Assembly: GCA_012934845.2 (NCBI GenBank)
Contig: WNNJ02000029.1
Location: 1-64,000, forward strand
DNA length: 64,000 nt
Source of the DNA: Pomphorhynchus laevis
Lineage: Eukaryota > Acanthocephala > Palaeacanthocephala > Echinorhynchida > Pomphorhynchidae
Direction of reading: 5' to 3'
Part shown: piece after piece, positions 31,671 through 42,258 of the stretch
How the letters are laid out: each line of letters opens with the position of its first letter
How positions within the stretch are numbered: the stretch's first letter is position 1
Position numbers and translations under genes: made by a program
The notes under the pieces: model-generated
What the model was told of the DNA's origin: nothing
Seen by the model: the letters and a program-made list of their open reading frames with translations, nothing else
The model's database searches: none

Positions 31671-32260
31671 ATGAACACTGACGCAATTTGTTCCAAGGCT
31701 TTGAGAATATTCGGTGTTATCAGGGGAAGCTTTTTCCGTCTCACAGAAGAAAACTTTCCATTCCTGTTCAACGCTTATGTTGGAAACATATTAATGTGTT
31801 GCTCCGAAGTGACGTCTCCAGTAACTAGAAAGGAAGCTCTTCATATAGAGAGAGTGCTCAGAAAAGCAACCAAATGTGTTTCAGGTTTACGGAACCTTCC
31901 CTACAATGACCGCTTATCACTCTTAAATATGAAGCCTATGTCTCTTAAACGAAGAGTGAAGGATCTTGTTGTCACGTTGCATTCTGTTAATAATCCTACA
32001 AGTACAAGTCATTTTATGCTCCCTTTGCGGACGGAAGCTCTTACGCGAGGACATGAATTCACTATTAATCGGATTCGCAGGCGGTTGAAAGGGTTAAACA
32101 GCCTGGTGTACAGAGTTACCAAGAAATGAAATAACCTTATAGAAATAGTGTGAACCAATTCAAAACTAATGTTTATGACGAATGTACTGTGAATCTCAAC
32201 CCTTCATGCTTTAGCTTCTCTGTGCTTTCTTTTGTGCTGTTTTGTATTTTATGATGCCAC
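31671..32260 (+). pseudogene. CR1-like LINE C-terminal fragment (copy C2)
   Basis: The 152-residue frame (31671-32129) shows the C-terminal pattern of CR1 proteins: NAYVGNILMCCSEVTSP (ALVRPHVEY-like), HIERVLRKATKCVSGLRNLP (ESILRRGTKLC-like), YNDRLSLLNMKPMSLKRRVK and LTRGHEFTINRIRRR. It lacks the RT core and is a 5'-truncated insertion of a subfamily different from C3, which starts about 100 bp downstream. Confidence 0.75.
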
Positions 32261-32359
32261 CGTATGAGCACTAGCTACTAGGGGGATATTTAAAAAAACT
32301 TAGTTTTCAAATACTTTACTCTTGTCAAAGTCAAGAGTAAAGATCAGGCGATATATCAC

Positions 32360-33433
32360 TTGCGATCATTCATGTGCGGCTTTTGCAGTGCTGTTATACG
32401 AAGGGCTACGAGGAGTGAGCAAAACAAACCTACCGATGATAATGATAATAACCAATGTACCAATTCATGTACAGACACCACAAAACAAGCCGATCAACTA
32501 GAGATCTCCCCTCACGTCCAGAGTAAAACACAACATGATAATAGCCTTTCTGTGGCTTCAACGCCAACTCGAGTGTGGAAAAGGGGACATGAGAGGTCAT
32601 ATACGATTACTAAGATAGTTTCTGATGACGATTCGCACATCATTTCATCTACGCTAGAAAATTACTTGCCTCCTAAATCAGTAGTAAATGCCACAAGTTC
32701 CAACATTGAAGTTGAGCCTCAATGCCGGATGGGCGACAGTGTTTTACGGACTTCATTGAATTCAAAGCATGCTCTTATAAATGTTGCACCATGTGATAAG
32801 CCAATTATCGACAACAATGACACCAGTGTCCAAGCAAATTCGTCGTCCAGCTTGTGCACGTCTTCAGACAACAGATCCCCAACCCATATAGCATCGAACT
32901 TTTCCCCTACAGAAAATAGTGAAGTTCGACATGCGAAGTCGGTTGAGATAACTCGGCATCATTATGACAGGTCATATAGCGTGTTATTCAGCGAACTTAC
33001 TGAGTCCAATTCCGCAAACTCACAGGAACATATGGACCATGACGTGTCTATTTTGCGTAAGGTATTATCCCATCTATTGCATGAAGGTGATGAAGAGTTA
33101 GCATCGTCTATACACGTGAAGAAGCTATTTCGGCTTAATAAAAGAACACAGGAGAAACCAAGACTGTTGAAGGTGATATTGTCCTCTAGTGATCATGTGC
33201 GCATGTTGTTATCACGTGGATATCGTCTTAGGGGGTTGCCATTTCGTATCCTTCGTGACCTTTCGCCAGATGAGCGATTACAATTACGAAAAGCAAACAT
33301 CGAATTGAGACACCGGCTTTCTCAAGGTGAGGCTAATATATGCATACGGGATTTTCGGGTTGTCAAGTGGCGTCCTGTCGTACGTTGGAAACAGTTGGCT
33401 CCTTTAACTGTCGGGACCCCTGTTTCCATGTAA
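32360..33433 (+). CDS. CR1-type LINE ORF1 protein
   Basis: The 357-residue ORF begins with MCGFC (a CxxC pair), then has about 240 residues of low-complexity Ser/Thr/Asn-rich sequence. Its C terminus (residues 265-345) is conserved-looking and basic: KPRLLKVILSSSDHVRMLLS, LPFRILRDLSPDERLQLRK and FRVVKWRPVVRWKQL. This block resembles the RRM-like or basic nucleic-acid binding end of CR1/Perere-type ORF1 proteins. It probably binds the element RNA. The start is the first ATG; the Met 4 codons later is equally possible. Confidence 0.8.
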   Translation: MRSFMCGFCSAVIRRATRSEQNKPTDDNDNNQCTNSCTDTTKQADQLEISPHVQSKTQHDNSLSVASTPTRVWKRGHERSYTITKIVSDDDSHIISSTLENYLPPKSVVNATSSNIEVEPQCRMGDSVLRTSLNSKHALINVAPCDKPIIDNNDTSVQANSSSSLCTSSDNRSPTHIASNFSPTENSEVRHAKSVEITRHHYDRSYSVLFSELTESNSANSQEHMDHDVSILRKVLSHLLHEGDEELASSIHVKKLFRLNKRTQEKPRLLKVILSSSDHVRMLLSRGYRLRGLPFRILRDLSPDERLQLRKANIELRHRLSQGEANICIRDFRVVKWRPVVRWKQLAPLTVGTPVSM

Positions 33434-36324
33434 ATTCAGAGAACACTGACCATTCCTTAGGGTATCTGATTGTATTTGATAGACCGTGCCTTAGTAAAAC
33501 CAAAAAGGATTCCAATGCAACTCGTTGCTATTTATCGGTAGGTTATTCAAATTTACGAAGTCTTCCTGCACAACTTGTAGAGCTTCGATACCATGTTGGG
33601 GTTAATGCGTATGATATATTCTGTGTTAGTGAGTCATGGCTACATGAACACATCTTGGATGCCACTGTAAATATTCCAGGTTATCGTCTACTTCGAGGGG
33701 ACAGGAGGTCCAGTATGCGAGGGGGCGGTGTTGCAGTGTACGTTCGAGACCATTTGCTAATTTCTGGCATCGATCAAGTTTGTGATCCGCAAGGCTCGTT
33801 CGAGAGTATTACCTTTCATATTGGGTATGATCGTGTTGGTATCAGTCTCTGCGTTGTATATCGCTCACCTTCTATGATCACTGATTGTAATCTTCTGAAG
33901 TCAGTATTGCGATCGATAAGTATCAGTTCTCATTTCCTTCTTCTAGGAGACTTCAACCTACCTAGATCAGATTGGCGGCAAACAATATTTGATGATGGCA
34001 CCGTCGTAGAAAGAGAAATCTCCCACTTCCTCGCTGATGAACTCTTACTAGTACAACACATTCAAGAGCCCACACGATTTTCTTCCCATAATAATGATAC
34101 TATACTTGACTTGGTTTTTTCCAAACGTCTTGAAGACATAGCTCGAGTGGATTATCTTCCACCGATAGGTAACTCTGACCACTGCGTGCTATCACTACAG
34201 GTCACCCCAAACTTTAAATTCCGCCATTTTACGGCTCCCATCGTAAAACGGGTTTGGTCAAAAGTGCTTGATGAGCAAATTTTATCTTTCTGTCAACGTC
34301 GTCCACTATCTTTAACAAATACTAAAGAAGTCTCACTAAAAGTGATTGGGGATTACCTTTTAGGTATTTCTGACGTGTTTGCACCAAAGCGTATCATCTC
34401 GCCAAATACTAAATATCCTGTTTGGTTCGATAAGGACCTGAGATTGATGTTGCGAGTACGAAATCGTCTTTGGAAGTTATCTCGTTCGCTTCCGTATTAC
34501 GCCAACATTTATAGGTATCTTAGGAACGTCTGTACTCGTATGAAAACGTTAAAACGTGATAAATTCGAATCTACAATCATCAAGGAAGTTAATCGCAATC
34601 CCAAGCTATTTTGGTCATATGCTCGGCAAAACGGAACGCTCAACTCTGCAATCAAGCATGTGCACTCTGAATGTGGCTTGGTTACAAATGAAACTGATAT
34701 AGCTGAGACCTTCGCATCCTCGTTCTCTTTATCCACTTTACCACATTGCGATTCTTATATGATATGGTACGGATGCTCTATCCCTCCGCGTAATGAATCC
34801 CGGCCAATTTGCGTTACTGAAATTCAAGATTATCTCAATAATATTCGTCCTTTTAGCGCAGCTGGCCCTGATGACATCTCCCCATACCTGCTCAAAGCTT
34901 TATCGAGTTACCTGGCACCATTCCTGACTATTATCTTTGATAAAATTCTGGCCACTGGCAGTGTCCCAGAAGATTGGAAAACTGCAACCGTTGTTCCTAT
35001 TCCCAAAAAAATTTTTGCATCATCCTGTGGTGATTATAGGCCAATAAGCTTAACCTCTTCTCTGTGCAAAGTTCTCGAACGCGCCATCAGCACTAGAGTC
35101 TACGATCATCTTGTCTCTCTTGGTATACTATCGTCCGCTCAACATGGTTTTCGTCACTCCCGTTCTTGTTTGACGAACTTGCTTACCGCGCACGAAACTT
35201 GGACCCAGTCGTTAAGTTTTGGTAGCTCACTTGATATAATCTTTATTGATTTTTCGAAAGCCTTCGATCGCGTCCCTCATGATGGGATGATTAGGTTGTT
35301 AGCACACTACGGAGTATCCTCCATGTTATGCAATTGGATTCGTGATTTTTTGGACGGGAGATCATTTCAGGTGAGGGTTGGCAATAGCATGTCTTCTACT
35401 AGGTTAGTTAAATCCGGAGTTCCGCAAGGTACAGTCCTTGGTCCCTTGATTTTTATTATATTTCTCAATGATCTTCTGTTACGCATAAACAGTCCCTGCC
35501 TGGCATTCGCAGACGATGTGAAAGTGTGGTGCGATAGCATCTCAGATCCTGATGGCCGGCATCTACAACATGATCTCCAGACAATCTACGACTGGAGCAG
35601 TGCTACCGGTATGACCATAAATGTAGATAAGTGCGTTCATATGAAACTCGGCAAATGTAAATCTGATCATGAATTCTATTTAGGATGTTATAAGCTTCAC
35701 AACATTTCTGTTCATAGAGACCTAGGGATTATTTTGAATAACGACCTTAAAACACGACCGAATACCGATTATATCTACGGTAAAGCTATGAAGGCCTTGT
35801 ATTGTATTAAGAACACATTTAGTAAGCTGCATCCAAAATTATTTAAGCATCTCTACTGTGCGTTAGTCCGTCCGCATGTGGAATACTGCATCGCATCAAC
35901 TTTTCCATCCACCAAGGCTGAGATGAAAAAGACCGAGTCGATTTTACGTAGAGGAACCAAACTTTGCATTACATCTCTTTATTCTTACAATGAGCGCCTA
36001 GCTTGCTTAAAAATGCCTTCAACGGCCCAGAGGCTACTATATTTAGATCTTGTAGCGATGTGGCATATTGTTCGTGGAAAAGAGGGGTTCCTATCCAATT
36101 CGATAAAATTGAGAAATTCGCGTCGCAGAGGTCACTCCCTTACGTTATTTAAATTCCCCCATGGCAAAATAAGGAGTGTGAGTAGGCTTTCCCACCGCGC
36201 ATTGAATGTTTGGAATTCGCTGCCTGAAGACGTCGTCAATGCTACTAGCAATAGACACTTCAAGAAGATGCTGCTGAAGTGGATTGTGAACTCTAATTTG
36301 GATTCGTGGATGTATTTTAATTGA
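33340..36324 (+). CDS. CR1-type LINE ORF2: APE endonuclease and reverse transcriptase
   Basis: The 994-residue ORF has an endonuclease at residues 65-290: SNLRSL, VSESWL (catalytic Glu), RRSSMRGGGVAVYVRD, VYRSPS, LLLGDFNLPRSDW, DTILDLVFS and NSDHCV, with all key residues present. The RT at 500-760 has SAAGPDDISPYLLKAL, DYRPISLTSSLCKVLER, SAQHGFRHSRSCLTNL, IFIDFSKAFDRVPHDG, KSGVPQGTVLGPLIF and LAFADDVKVW (FADD variant of YADD). The C-terminal domain contains ALVRPHVEYC and LSHRALNVWNSLPEDVV. It nicks target DNA and copies the element RNA by target-primed reverse transcription. The first ATG overlaps ORF1; translation may start further downstream. Confidence 0.93.
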   Translation: MHTGFSGCQVASCRTLETVGSFNCRDPCFHVNSENTDHSLGYLIVFDRPCLSKTKKDSNATRCYLSVGYSNLRSLPAQLVELRYHVGVNAYDIFCVSESWLHEHILDATVNIPGYRLLRGDRRSSMRGGGVAVYVRDHLLISGIDQVCDPQGSFESITFHIGYDRVGISLCVVYRSPSMITDCNLLKSVLRSISISSHFLLLGDFNLPRSDWRQTIFDDGTVVEREISHFLADELLLVQHIQEPTRFSSHNNDTILDLVFSKRLEDIARVDYLPPIGNSDHCVLSLQVTPNFKFRHFTAPIVKRVWSKVLDEQILSFCQRRPLSLTNTKEVSLKVIGDYLLGISDVFAPKRIISPNTKYPVWFDKDLRLMLRVRNRLWKLSRSLPYYANIYRYLRNVCTRMKTLKRDKFESTIIKEVNRNPKLFWSYARQNGTLNSAIKHVHSECGLVTNETDIAETFASSFSLSTLPHCDSYMIWYGCSIPPRNESRPICVTEIQDYLNNIRPFSAAGPDDISPYLLKALSSYLAPFLTIIFDKILATGSVPEDWKTATVVPIPKKIFASSCGDYRPISLTSSLCKVLERAISTRVYDHLVSLGILSSAQHGFRHSRSCLTNLLTAHETWTQSLSFGSSLDIIFIDFSKAFDRVPHDGMIRLLAHYGVSSMLCNWIRDFLDGRSFQVRVGNSMSSTRLVKSGVPQGTVLGPLIFIIFLNDLLLRINSPCLAFADDVKVWCDSISDPDGRHLQHDLQTIYDWSSATGMTINVDKCVHMKLGKCKSDHEFYLGCYKLHNISVHRDLGIILNNDLKTRPNTDYIYGKAMKALYCIKNTFSKLHPKLFKHLYCALVRPHVEYCIASTFPSTKAEMKKTESILRRGTKLCITSLYSYNERLACLKMPSTAQRLLYLDLVAMWHIVRGKEGFLSNSIKLRNSRRRGHSLTLFKFPHGKIRSVSRLSHRALNVWNSLPEDVVNATSNRHFKKMLLKWIVNSNLDSWMYFN

Positions 36325-36409
36325 TATTTTAAAATGTAATTTGTGAACAGTTGAAACAGCCATTTGCGGCTAGTAACTTGTACACTATAATAAATAAATA
36401 TGTATTAAA

Positions 36410-37045
36410 AAAGATTTATTTTTAAGTGGCAAATGCGTGCCGATGCACGCTTACATGACCACAACAAAAAAATCTAAATCATGTTTTGAGGAGGTGGGTT
36501 AGGAGGCGGCATTTGAATTCAATAAAGGAGGGAGCGCGGGAGACGTTGAGTGGGAGCTGATTCCAGGCGAGTGGAGCAGCGACGATGAAAGATCGGAGAC
36601 CGTGGTTGTTAGAGTAATTGGGAACGTGGAGTAAGGGGGAATTACGGGATCGCAGTGATAGAGTGGTGGGACGAGTGTCGTCTAAGAAAGGGAGGTTGAT
36701 GAACAATGGGGAGCCGACAGCGATTAGACAAAAACTTACGAAAAGAATGTGGAGTTGTAGGCGGATGTGGATGATAGGCCAGGAGAATTGGGCAAGATAT
36801 GTGGATGTGTGGGCAAATCGACGGAGACGTAGGTGCACTTGAACGGCGGATTTGATGATGCGTTGTAGGAGTAGAATGATGGATTTTGAAGAATTGGTGA
36901 AAAGGCTGAGGCAGTAATAGATTTTAGTGAAAAAAAGCGATGAAAGAAGATACATACAGGAACTGAAGTCGATAAGGGGGCGGATACGGCGGATGTCACG
37001 GAGAATTAAGTTAGACGAACAGGCCTTATTGCGGACGAAGTTTTA
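36410..37045 (-). pseudogene. L2-like LINE, 3' part (copy A7, minus strand)
   Basis: Frames 36736-36999 and 36479-36955 read FSLKSITASAFSPILQ, LQRIIKSAVQVHLRLRRFAH and YSNNHGLRSFIVAAPLAWNQ, and end RLLTHLLKT as the natural C terminus. The 3' hairpin lies at 36435-36450 (loop differs from the other copies) and the A/T tail reaches about 36410. It is 5' truncated at about 37045, in the FVRDKV region. It adjoins the 3' end of the CR1 element tail to tail. Confidence 0.85.
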
Positions 37046-37984
37046 ACATTTAATAGTACACTGCGATTTTAAATATTAAATGCCGTCTTTTTTTGGTTCA
37101 TAACATTCCGCTTTATGCTTACTCTTATTTCCAATACTTGGGATAAAATGGGATGTTTAGAGTTATATAGGAAAGTTAATTTGTCATTTATACTTACATA
37201 TAATTTAAATTAAAAAATGGTTTATATGATAATTAAATTAAAATAATTTTTAAAAGCATATCGGTACGAATATTCTGACACAATAACCAATCTGATGGTC
37301 AAGCAAAAAAATTGCAAAAAATATGTATTATTAAAATTTCTGAGTCATTGATCAACATGTTGCTAAAATCTAAAACGAAACTATTTTCTCGAATCTTTCT
37401 TTAATTTGGGATATCTATGTATAAGGAAAAACTGGGCAGTTTATATCCAAAAGAGTAAGCCAGCATAAATACATACTTAAAGGTGGAACAAACAGTACCC
37501 TCGGTTGGTTATAGCATTAATAATGATCACATTACTGATTTCGATGGAATTACCGTTTTGTAAAAATAATTAAGTATGTTTAAAGAAAAATTTTAGAAGC
37601 GTTTTATATTAACAAACTAAAGGAAACTTTATTTCAGACAAGAAACTTAATGTATATGATTTTTTTTCTTTTTCGTGTTAATTTCTGAAGATGCTAGTAG
37701 TTTCTTGCAAAATATCAAAATAATTTTTGTTGTCGTATAAATATACTTGATTAATACAGGGCTTTGACCAAAAATGTTGACGACACGGTAAATAGCGCAA
37801 CGACAATACACGACGCTTACATGAATATATTAAAAAAGAGGGGAAAAAGCTGGAAGCTGCTGGCGACTCTTGTTCCAAACCACAATCAGATCAGTTACCG
37901 TCAATTCAATTAATGTAATCTAATCATATACCATCAATTTATATAATCTAAACAGTTAACTACGAATTTAAAGATAAATATTTT
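37046..37984. other. spacer without recognised features
   Basis: AT-rich sequence. The minus-strand frame at 37678-37878 has no recognisable motif. Confidence 0.55.
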
Positions 37985-38083
37985 AATCTTAAGATTTACT
38001 CGCAAAGCGCTTGAACGACGACTGATAATCTGGAACCAAAATAAATTCAAGGAATTATTTGAAGAGGCCCAATATCTACAGTT
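37985..38083 (+). pseudogene. family D LINE, small N-terminal fragment (copy D7)
   Basis: The DNA encodes TRKALERRLIIWNQNKFKEL and then FEEAQYLQ, matching D1 TRAALKRRLDYWKKREICGL and YEEARYLQ near 2035-2115. It has no flanking D sequence and abuts a CR1 fragment in the opposite orientation. Confidence 0.7.
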
Positions 38084-38670
38084 TTGCCTGCTCATCGTAC
38101 ATTACAACACATGAAACAAACATATTAATTACAACCAAACCAAGGGTAAGAACTTTCACTTTGCCTTGATCAGAGTGTCTTATCCAAGTGTTCACCATGA
38201 CTTTGAATTGGCTCAATGATGACGCAGTCATGATGTTGTGAGACAATGCGTCCCACAACTTTCTCACTTTGCATGACAATCGCGATACCATTGTCGACCT
38301 TCCAATTTGTCTTGTGCGTAACGCGATAGAATGACCCCTGTGACTTTGTCGGATATTCAATTCAACACATTCATTTGGGTAGTCGTCCATTCCCTTTACA
38401 TCGCAAACAGATCCAGAACGAGTAGTCTGGCTTGCACTTATATCATGCCTATTGAAATTAAACGATCGCTATAACTCATCATTTTACATCCTCGAACGAG
38501 CTTGCTGCCACGACGTAGAATTCTCTTCAAATCCCCCATTTCACCTCTTGGGGAATGATGCCTGGATATCATATTCGATATGGGGACGAACAAGTGCATT
38601 ATATAGCCAAGCGAAATACTGAGGAGATATTGACACGAAGCAAGTTTTAATCAGATAAATCATATTCCTT
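38084..38670 (-). pseudogene. CR1-like LINE C-terminal fragment (copy C4)
   Basis: The minus-strand frame 38076-38390 reads HRGHSIALRTRQIGRSTMVS and LWDALSHNIMTASSLSQFKV, equivalent to RRGHSLTLFKFPHG and LNVWNSLPEDVVNATSNRHF of C3. Upstream on that strand, ALVRPHIEYD-like and GRRILRRGSKLV-like traces lie near 38520-38620. The copy is short and broken. Confidence 0.7.
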
Positions 38671-38779
38671 ACTGAACCTCAAAGTTCAGCAAGGAAGACG
38701 TTGAAAATTATAGAATTAATATTAAAAATTAATATTAAAAATTACAATATCCTGAATATTTAAAAATATAAAACTGTAC

Positions 38780-38975
38780 CATTAAAACCCATTAGTATCA
38801 TGTAGTATTATTATGTATACAGGGCTATGACCTAAAAATCCGTTCTGTCCTCTCATTGTACAACACATCAGTAACGACCAATTCCAAGGATAAATTTTTC
38901 TAATGTTGTCTTGATCCGCATGTATTATCCAGCTGTTGACCAAATCCTTGAATTGTCTTAGTGATGTCATGTGGT
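38780..38975 (-). pseudogene. CR1-like LINE extreme C terminus (copy C5)
   Basis: MTSLRQFKDLVNSWIIHADQ and the following bases match the last part of C4 (SSLSQFKVMVNTWIRHSDQ). It is a second, shorter insertion or a duplication of the same 3' end, about 600 bp away. Confidence 0.65.
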
Positions 38976-39328
38976 AAAGAGTTCTAATTTAATTTTTAAA
39001 ATGACCAGATAATGTTTTCTGATTTAAGCATCTACTGATTAGAAATAGGAAAAAGTTTATTTAATAGAAATATTAAAATGATTTGATCAAGAATAAATCA
39101 CTTTAATTTTGATATTAAAATGATCAGATATTTTTTCTGGTCGTTTTAACTACACATTAGACAACACATGAATTACTCTGATTATGTTCTCTTGTAATAA
39201 ACATTTTGAATGATATGTTCCTTTTAATATATATATTATTATAAATCAAAATTACAACTTATAGAATTTTGCTGGAAAATCTACGTACTTGGTTTATCTT
39301 CGATATTTATAATCTACGAGTTTTTTAA
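38976..39328. other. AT-rich spacer upstream of the RanBP3-like gene
   Basis: Short repeats of AAAATGATCAGAT and TTTTCTG(A/G)T occur at about 39000-39140. It may contain the promoter and 5' UTR of the gene that follows, but I see no TATA box or other defined signal. Confidence 0.4.
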
Positions 39329-39793
39329 ATGCTATCTTCCGAGCAAGAGCATCTTAGCGGGGAAGAAAATGACAATCTAAAAGAAGAATCAAATAGCAAG
39401 GTAGACAATGACAAAAGTAAATCAACAGTATATATGGGTAAGCGCATGAGCTCAAAAGATGACTGTTCCTTAAAGTCAACTTGGGTAAAGCTATAAATTG
39501 CAGTTAATAGATTTTATTTAACAAAAGCTACCTTACAGGTCGTTGAAGATATACAAACCGATAGCGGAAAACCAAATTCGGATGCAATGAAAAAAAGGGC
39601 AGTGGATAAAACAGAGTATGTTAATTTTATAATTGCCTCATCTAATTTTATGTCTTTTCAGAAATGACGAAGAGCCATCAAAACAAACTCTACCTAAGAA
39701 AACTAGACTATTTGGATCAATTAGTCAAGACAATGCTGATGTATGTGGTGGAAATTACTTCTCAAAAGCGATAAACAAATTGGCCAGTCAAAA
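39329..39793 (+). CDS. RANBP3: RanBP3-like gene, predicted 5' exons
   Basis: Three exons fit together: 39329-39437 (MLSSEQEHLSGEENDNLKEE, donor G|GTAAGC), 39504-39615 (acceptor TTGCAG, donor GA|GTATGT) and 39662-39793 (acceptor TTTTCAG, donor AA|GTAATT). Phases match across both short introns (66 and 46 nt). The product is polar and charged, with KKTRLFGSISQDN and GGNYFSKAINKL, reminiscent of the FG-bearing linker ahead of the Ran-binding domain in RanBP3. An in-frame TAA directly precedes the ATG. The junction to the exon at 41964 is out of phase, so at least one exon between them is missing from this model. Confidence 0.6.
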
Positions 39794-40924
39794 GTAATTA
39801 ATTATAATGTTAAAGAATTATTAAATATCAAGTATTTTCACAATTGCAGACTTAGTTTGAAGCTTTAGCAGTTCATGGTTTAATATATTTTAATTTTTGA
39901 TCCCTGGCACTGACTTACGGTGCCTGACTTACTTTAAAAATATTTGATTAATTATGTTTATTACATTTATGTGATTCAGTTACTATAATATAAATCTTAT
40001 TTAGTCCGCAGGCAATATATGGTAACGAATAACATTTACCTCGATAGATAAATATTGCTATGACAGTAACATATACATCCATTACAATACTATTTGGGTA
40101 TGAATGGTAGATATTTTATAGAGCATTTGTACTCAACCCCTTGGGTCAATACCAGAGCCGTTGATCAAATGGTGCTGATCTGCCCGAAAGTTGTATTAAA
40201 ATTTAAAATTACGTAAAAAATACCAATAAAAAATAATTATTCTATCGAAACTCAATCCTGCCAAGTTGTCGAAGACACAATTGTCGTTTTCAAAAAAATC
40301 TGATTATTAACTGACAACGGCGCAAAAAATAACGTTATGACAGTCACAATAGATGTATCACTACACTCCAGATAATAATAACTTTCTAAATGTAAAATAA
40401 TTTCTGAATTTGGTTTTTGTTATTTACCATTGTTTCAAATAATGGTAACGTTTACCATTGTCTCAGATAACGTTCTTCTTTTTTGTTGGAATTATAATTC
40501 AAAAACTTTTTATTTAATGATTTCAATTCTTTCTTTTATTTCATTTTTCTATTTATCATTTGTTTTCTCTGACATGACGTTAGAGACTTAAATCTCTTCG
40601 ATTTGTTTATCTACAGTTTACCTTTTTATCTTTTATCATTTCGAATTCTTTCATATCAATAAATGCGTTATTTGCTTGTTGTAAAAGACCAGCGGGGCAA
40701 CTTGAGACTGACACATACAGGACTAATAGTCATACAAAGAAGTAGTCAGCACTACAATCATGCTCGATTTAGGAAAATCCACATTTGAACGCACAGTAAA
40801 CACGCTTGACTTATTTCTATTTTAATTAACAATAAGTAAGTTTCGGAGCCTATCTTTCGAACTAAAAATAGTCATTTGAAAAAAAAATTCAATGGTAACA
40901 ATGACTTCACAGGTATATCAACTT
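39794..40924 (+). other. intron of the RanBP3-like gene
   Basis: AT-rich with stops in all frames. A missing linker exon may lie somewhere between 39794 and 41963, but I could not identify it. Confidence 0.4.
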
Positions 40925-41330
40925 AATATTAGGAAGCAAACTATGGATGACTAGTTTGATAATAGTAATCAGTAGGAAAAATAGGTAGGTGTTCAAATTG
41001 AAGGTTGCACCTTCCCCCTACCAACGCTGATTTAATTTAAAATCAGGAATGATGTTATCAATTAAATTTGCGAATGCAAGACGAGAGTCTTTCATTAAAT
41101 CTAAATGTTTATAAATGAGCCGAGTGATCGTCAGCCAACATTTTAAAAGGACCGAAACGTGAAATGCAGGTATTGGATAAGTAGCTGAAATTAGGAATCA
41201 AACTATATATGACTAGTTCGATAATAGCAATCATTAAAAAACGGCAGGTTTTTAAGTTGAAGAAATGATTTCAATTAAATTTGCAAAATGTAAGACGAAA
41301 GTCTTACAAAGACTTTCGTCTTTGATTACT
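40925..41330 (+). repeat. diverged tandem duplication and hairpin in an intron
   Basis: A block with CAAACTAT, ATGACTAGTT(T/C)GATAATAG and CAATTAAATTTGC occurs at about 40933-41090 and again at 41195-41300, offset about 262 bp. The second copy ends in a perfect 14-bp hairpin (41292-41305 with 41309-41322, loop ACA). GGACCGAAACGTGAAATG at 41149 resembles the core of repeat family E at 55.8-57.2 kb. Confidence 0.65.
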
Positions 41331-41963
41331 TTTTTTTGAGTACTTTAATAAAGTAATTAAAATTTGTAAGACTGTAGGGGATATCACTTAAGATCAATAA
41401 TTGTATTAGACAATAACATGTTTTTGTGCCTTTGTATTATTTTATTTGACTTGTTATAACTAAGAAACGTGTAATAAGACAACACTATTGAATGTGACAC
41501 ATATATTTTTATAAAATATAAAAATATATTTTAATATATATATTATAAAATAAAATAAATTAAATAGACAATAAGAATAAATTCTATTTTTATACACATA
41601 AAGATTATTTTTGTAGGTAATTTGTGCAGATAATTTTTGATCTACGAATGGTGTTTTTGTATGATTCATCATTATTAAGGCTTCAAATCGTACCTTGAGA
41701 TTTACTCGATAATTTAGACTATATTGTTAAACACATTTAAATGATACTCGATCCACATCTTAGCTAAAGTTCACTTAATATTTGGCAAACGCTATGCATT
41801 TAGATATCAAATATTCAGGGTTAATGCCGTTTAATTTTAGTATCAATATTAAGCCATTGTCATCACAAAAGTCTAATGTATCTGACGAAGTTTCTATCTG
41901 TAATGAAGACTGTATGTAGAGATATTGACATTTTCTGATTCGAATTATGAATTTATATTATAG

Positions 41964-42088
41964 CGCGAATGTCATGGACAGCTGAGGCCACGTCAAAACA
42001 GCTGTTTTCATCATCAGGTTCAAAAAACGTTGACGTAAAAGGTGTTCTATTGGAAACAGGCGAAGAAGACGAAGAGACAATTACAGCG
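41964..42088 (+). CDS. RANBP3: RanBP3-like gene, exon leading into the Ran-binding domain
   Basis: The acceptor is ATTATAG, the donor GCG|GTAATA, phase 0. It encodes MSWTAEATSKQLFSSSGSKN and VDVKGVLLETGEEDEETITA. The last part matches the start of the RanBP3 Ran-binding domain, where a VEVITGEE-like segment precedes the first strand. The protein is a nuclear cofactor of CRM1 export and Smad export in animals. The next exon, 5.2 kb away, continues in the same phase. Confidence 0.85.
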
Positions 42089-42146
42089 GTAATATTTAAA
42101 TATAAGGAACAGATTAAATCGTGTTTTCGTTTAGTTTAAAACGAAT

Positions 42147-42258
42147 AAACGAATAATACACAAATATTCGTTTTGTGTATTATTTTGAGAATTTTGAATA
42201 AACGAATAAACGAATAATACACAAATATTCGTTTTGCGTATTATTTTGAGAATTTTAA
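42147..42258 (+). repeat. two-copy 61-bp palindromic repeat in an intron
   Basis: AATAATACACAAA pairs with TTTGTGTATTATT (42152-42164 with 42172-42184) in a 13-bp hairpin. The unit repeats 61 bp on, with one change in the right arm (TTTGCGTATTATT). Confidence 0.75.

Larger units (their letters stand above)
32300..36405 (+). mobile_element. CR1-like LINE, apparently intact two-ORF copy C3
   Basis: ORF1 (32360-33433) and ORF2 (33340-36324) are both open and overlap by 94 nt in different frames, as in CR1 elements. A perfect 11-bp hairpin (32314-32324 with 32332-32342) lies just upstream of ORF1. After ORF2 a small hairpin (AGCC/GGCT near 36360) and AATAAATAAATA precede the end. The 5' limit is approximate. 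This is the best-preserved transposon in the window and could be active or recently so. An antisense L2 copy adjoins its 3' end. Confidence 0.88.

Noticed and set aside
37678-37878. 66-residue minus-strand frame
   Set aside because: No motif, no repeat match and no neighbouring exon signals.
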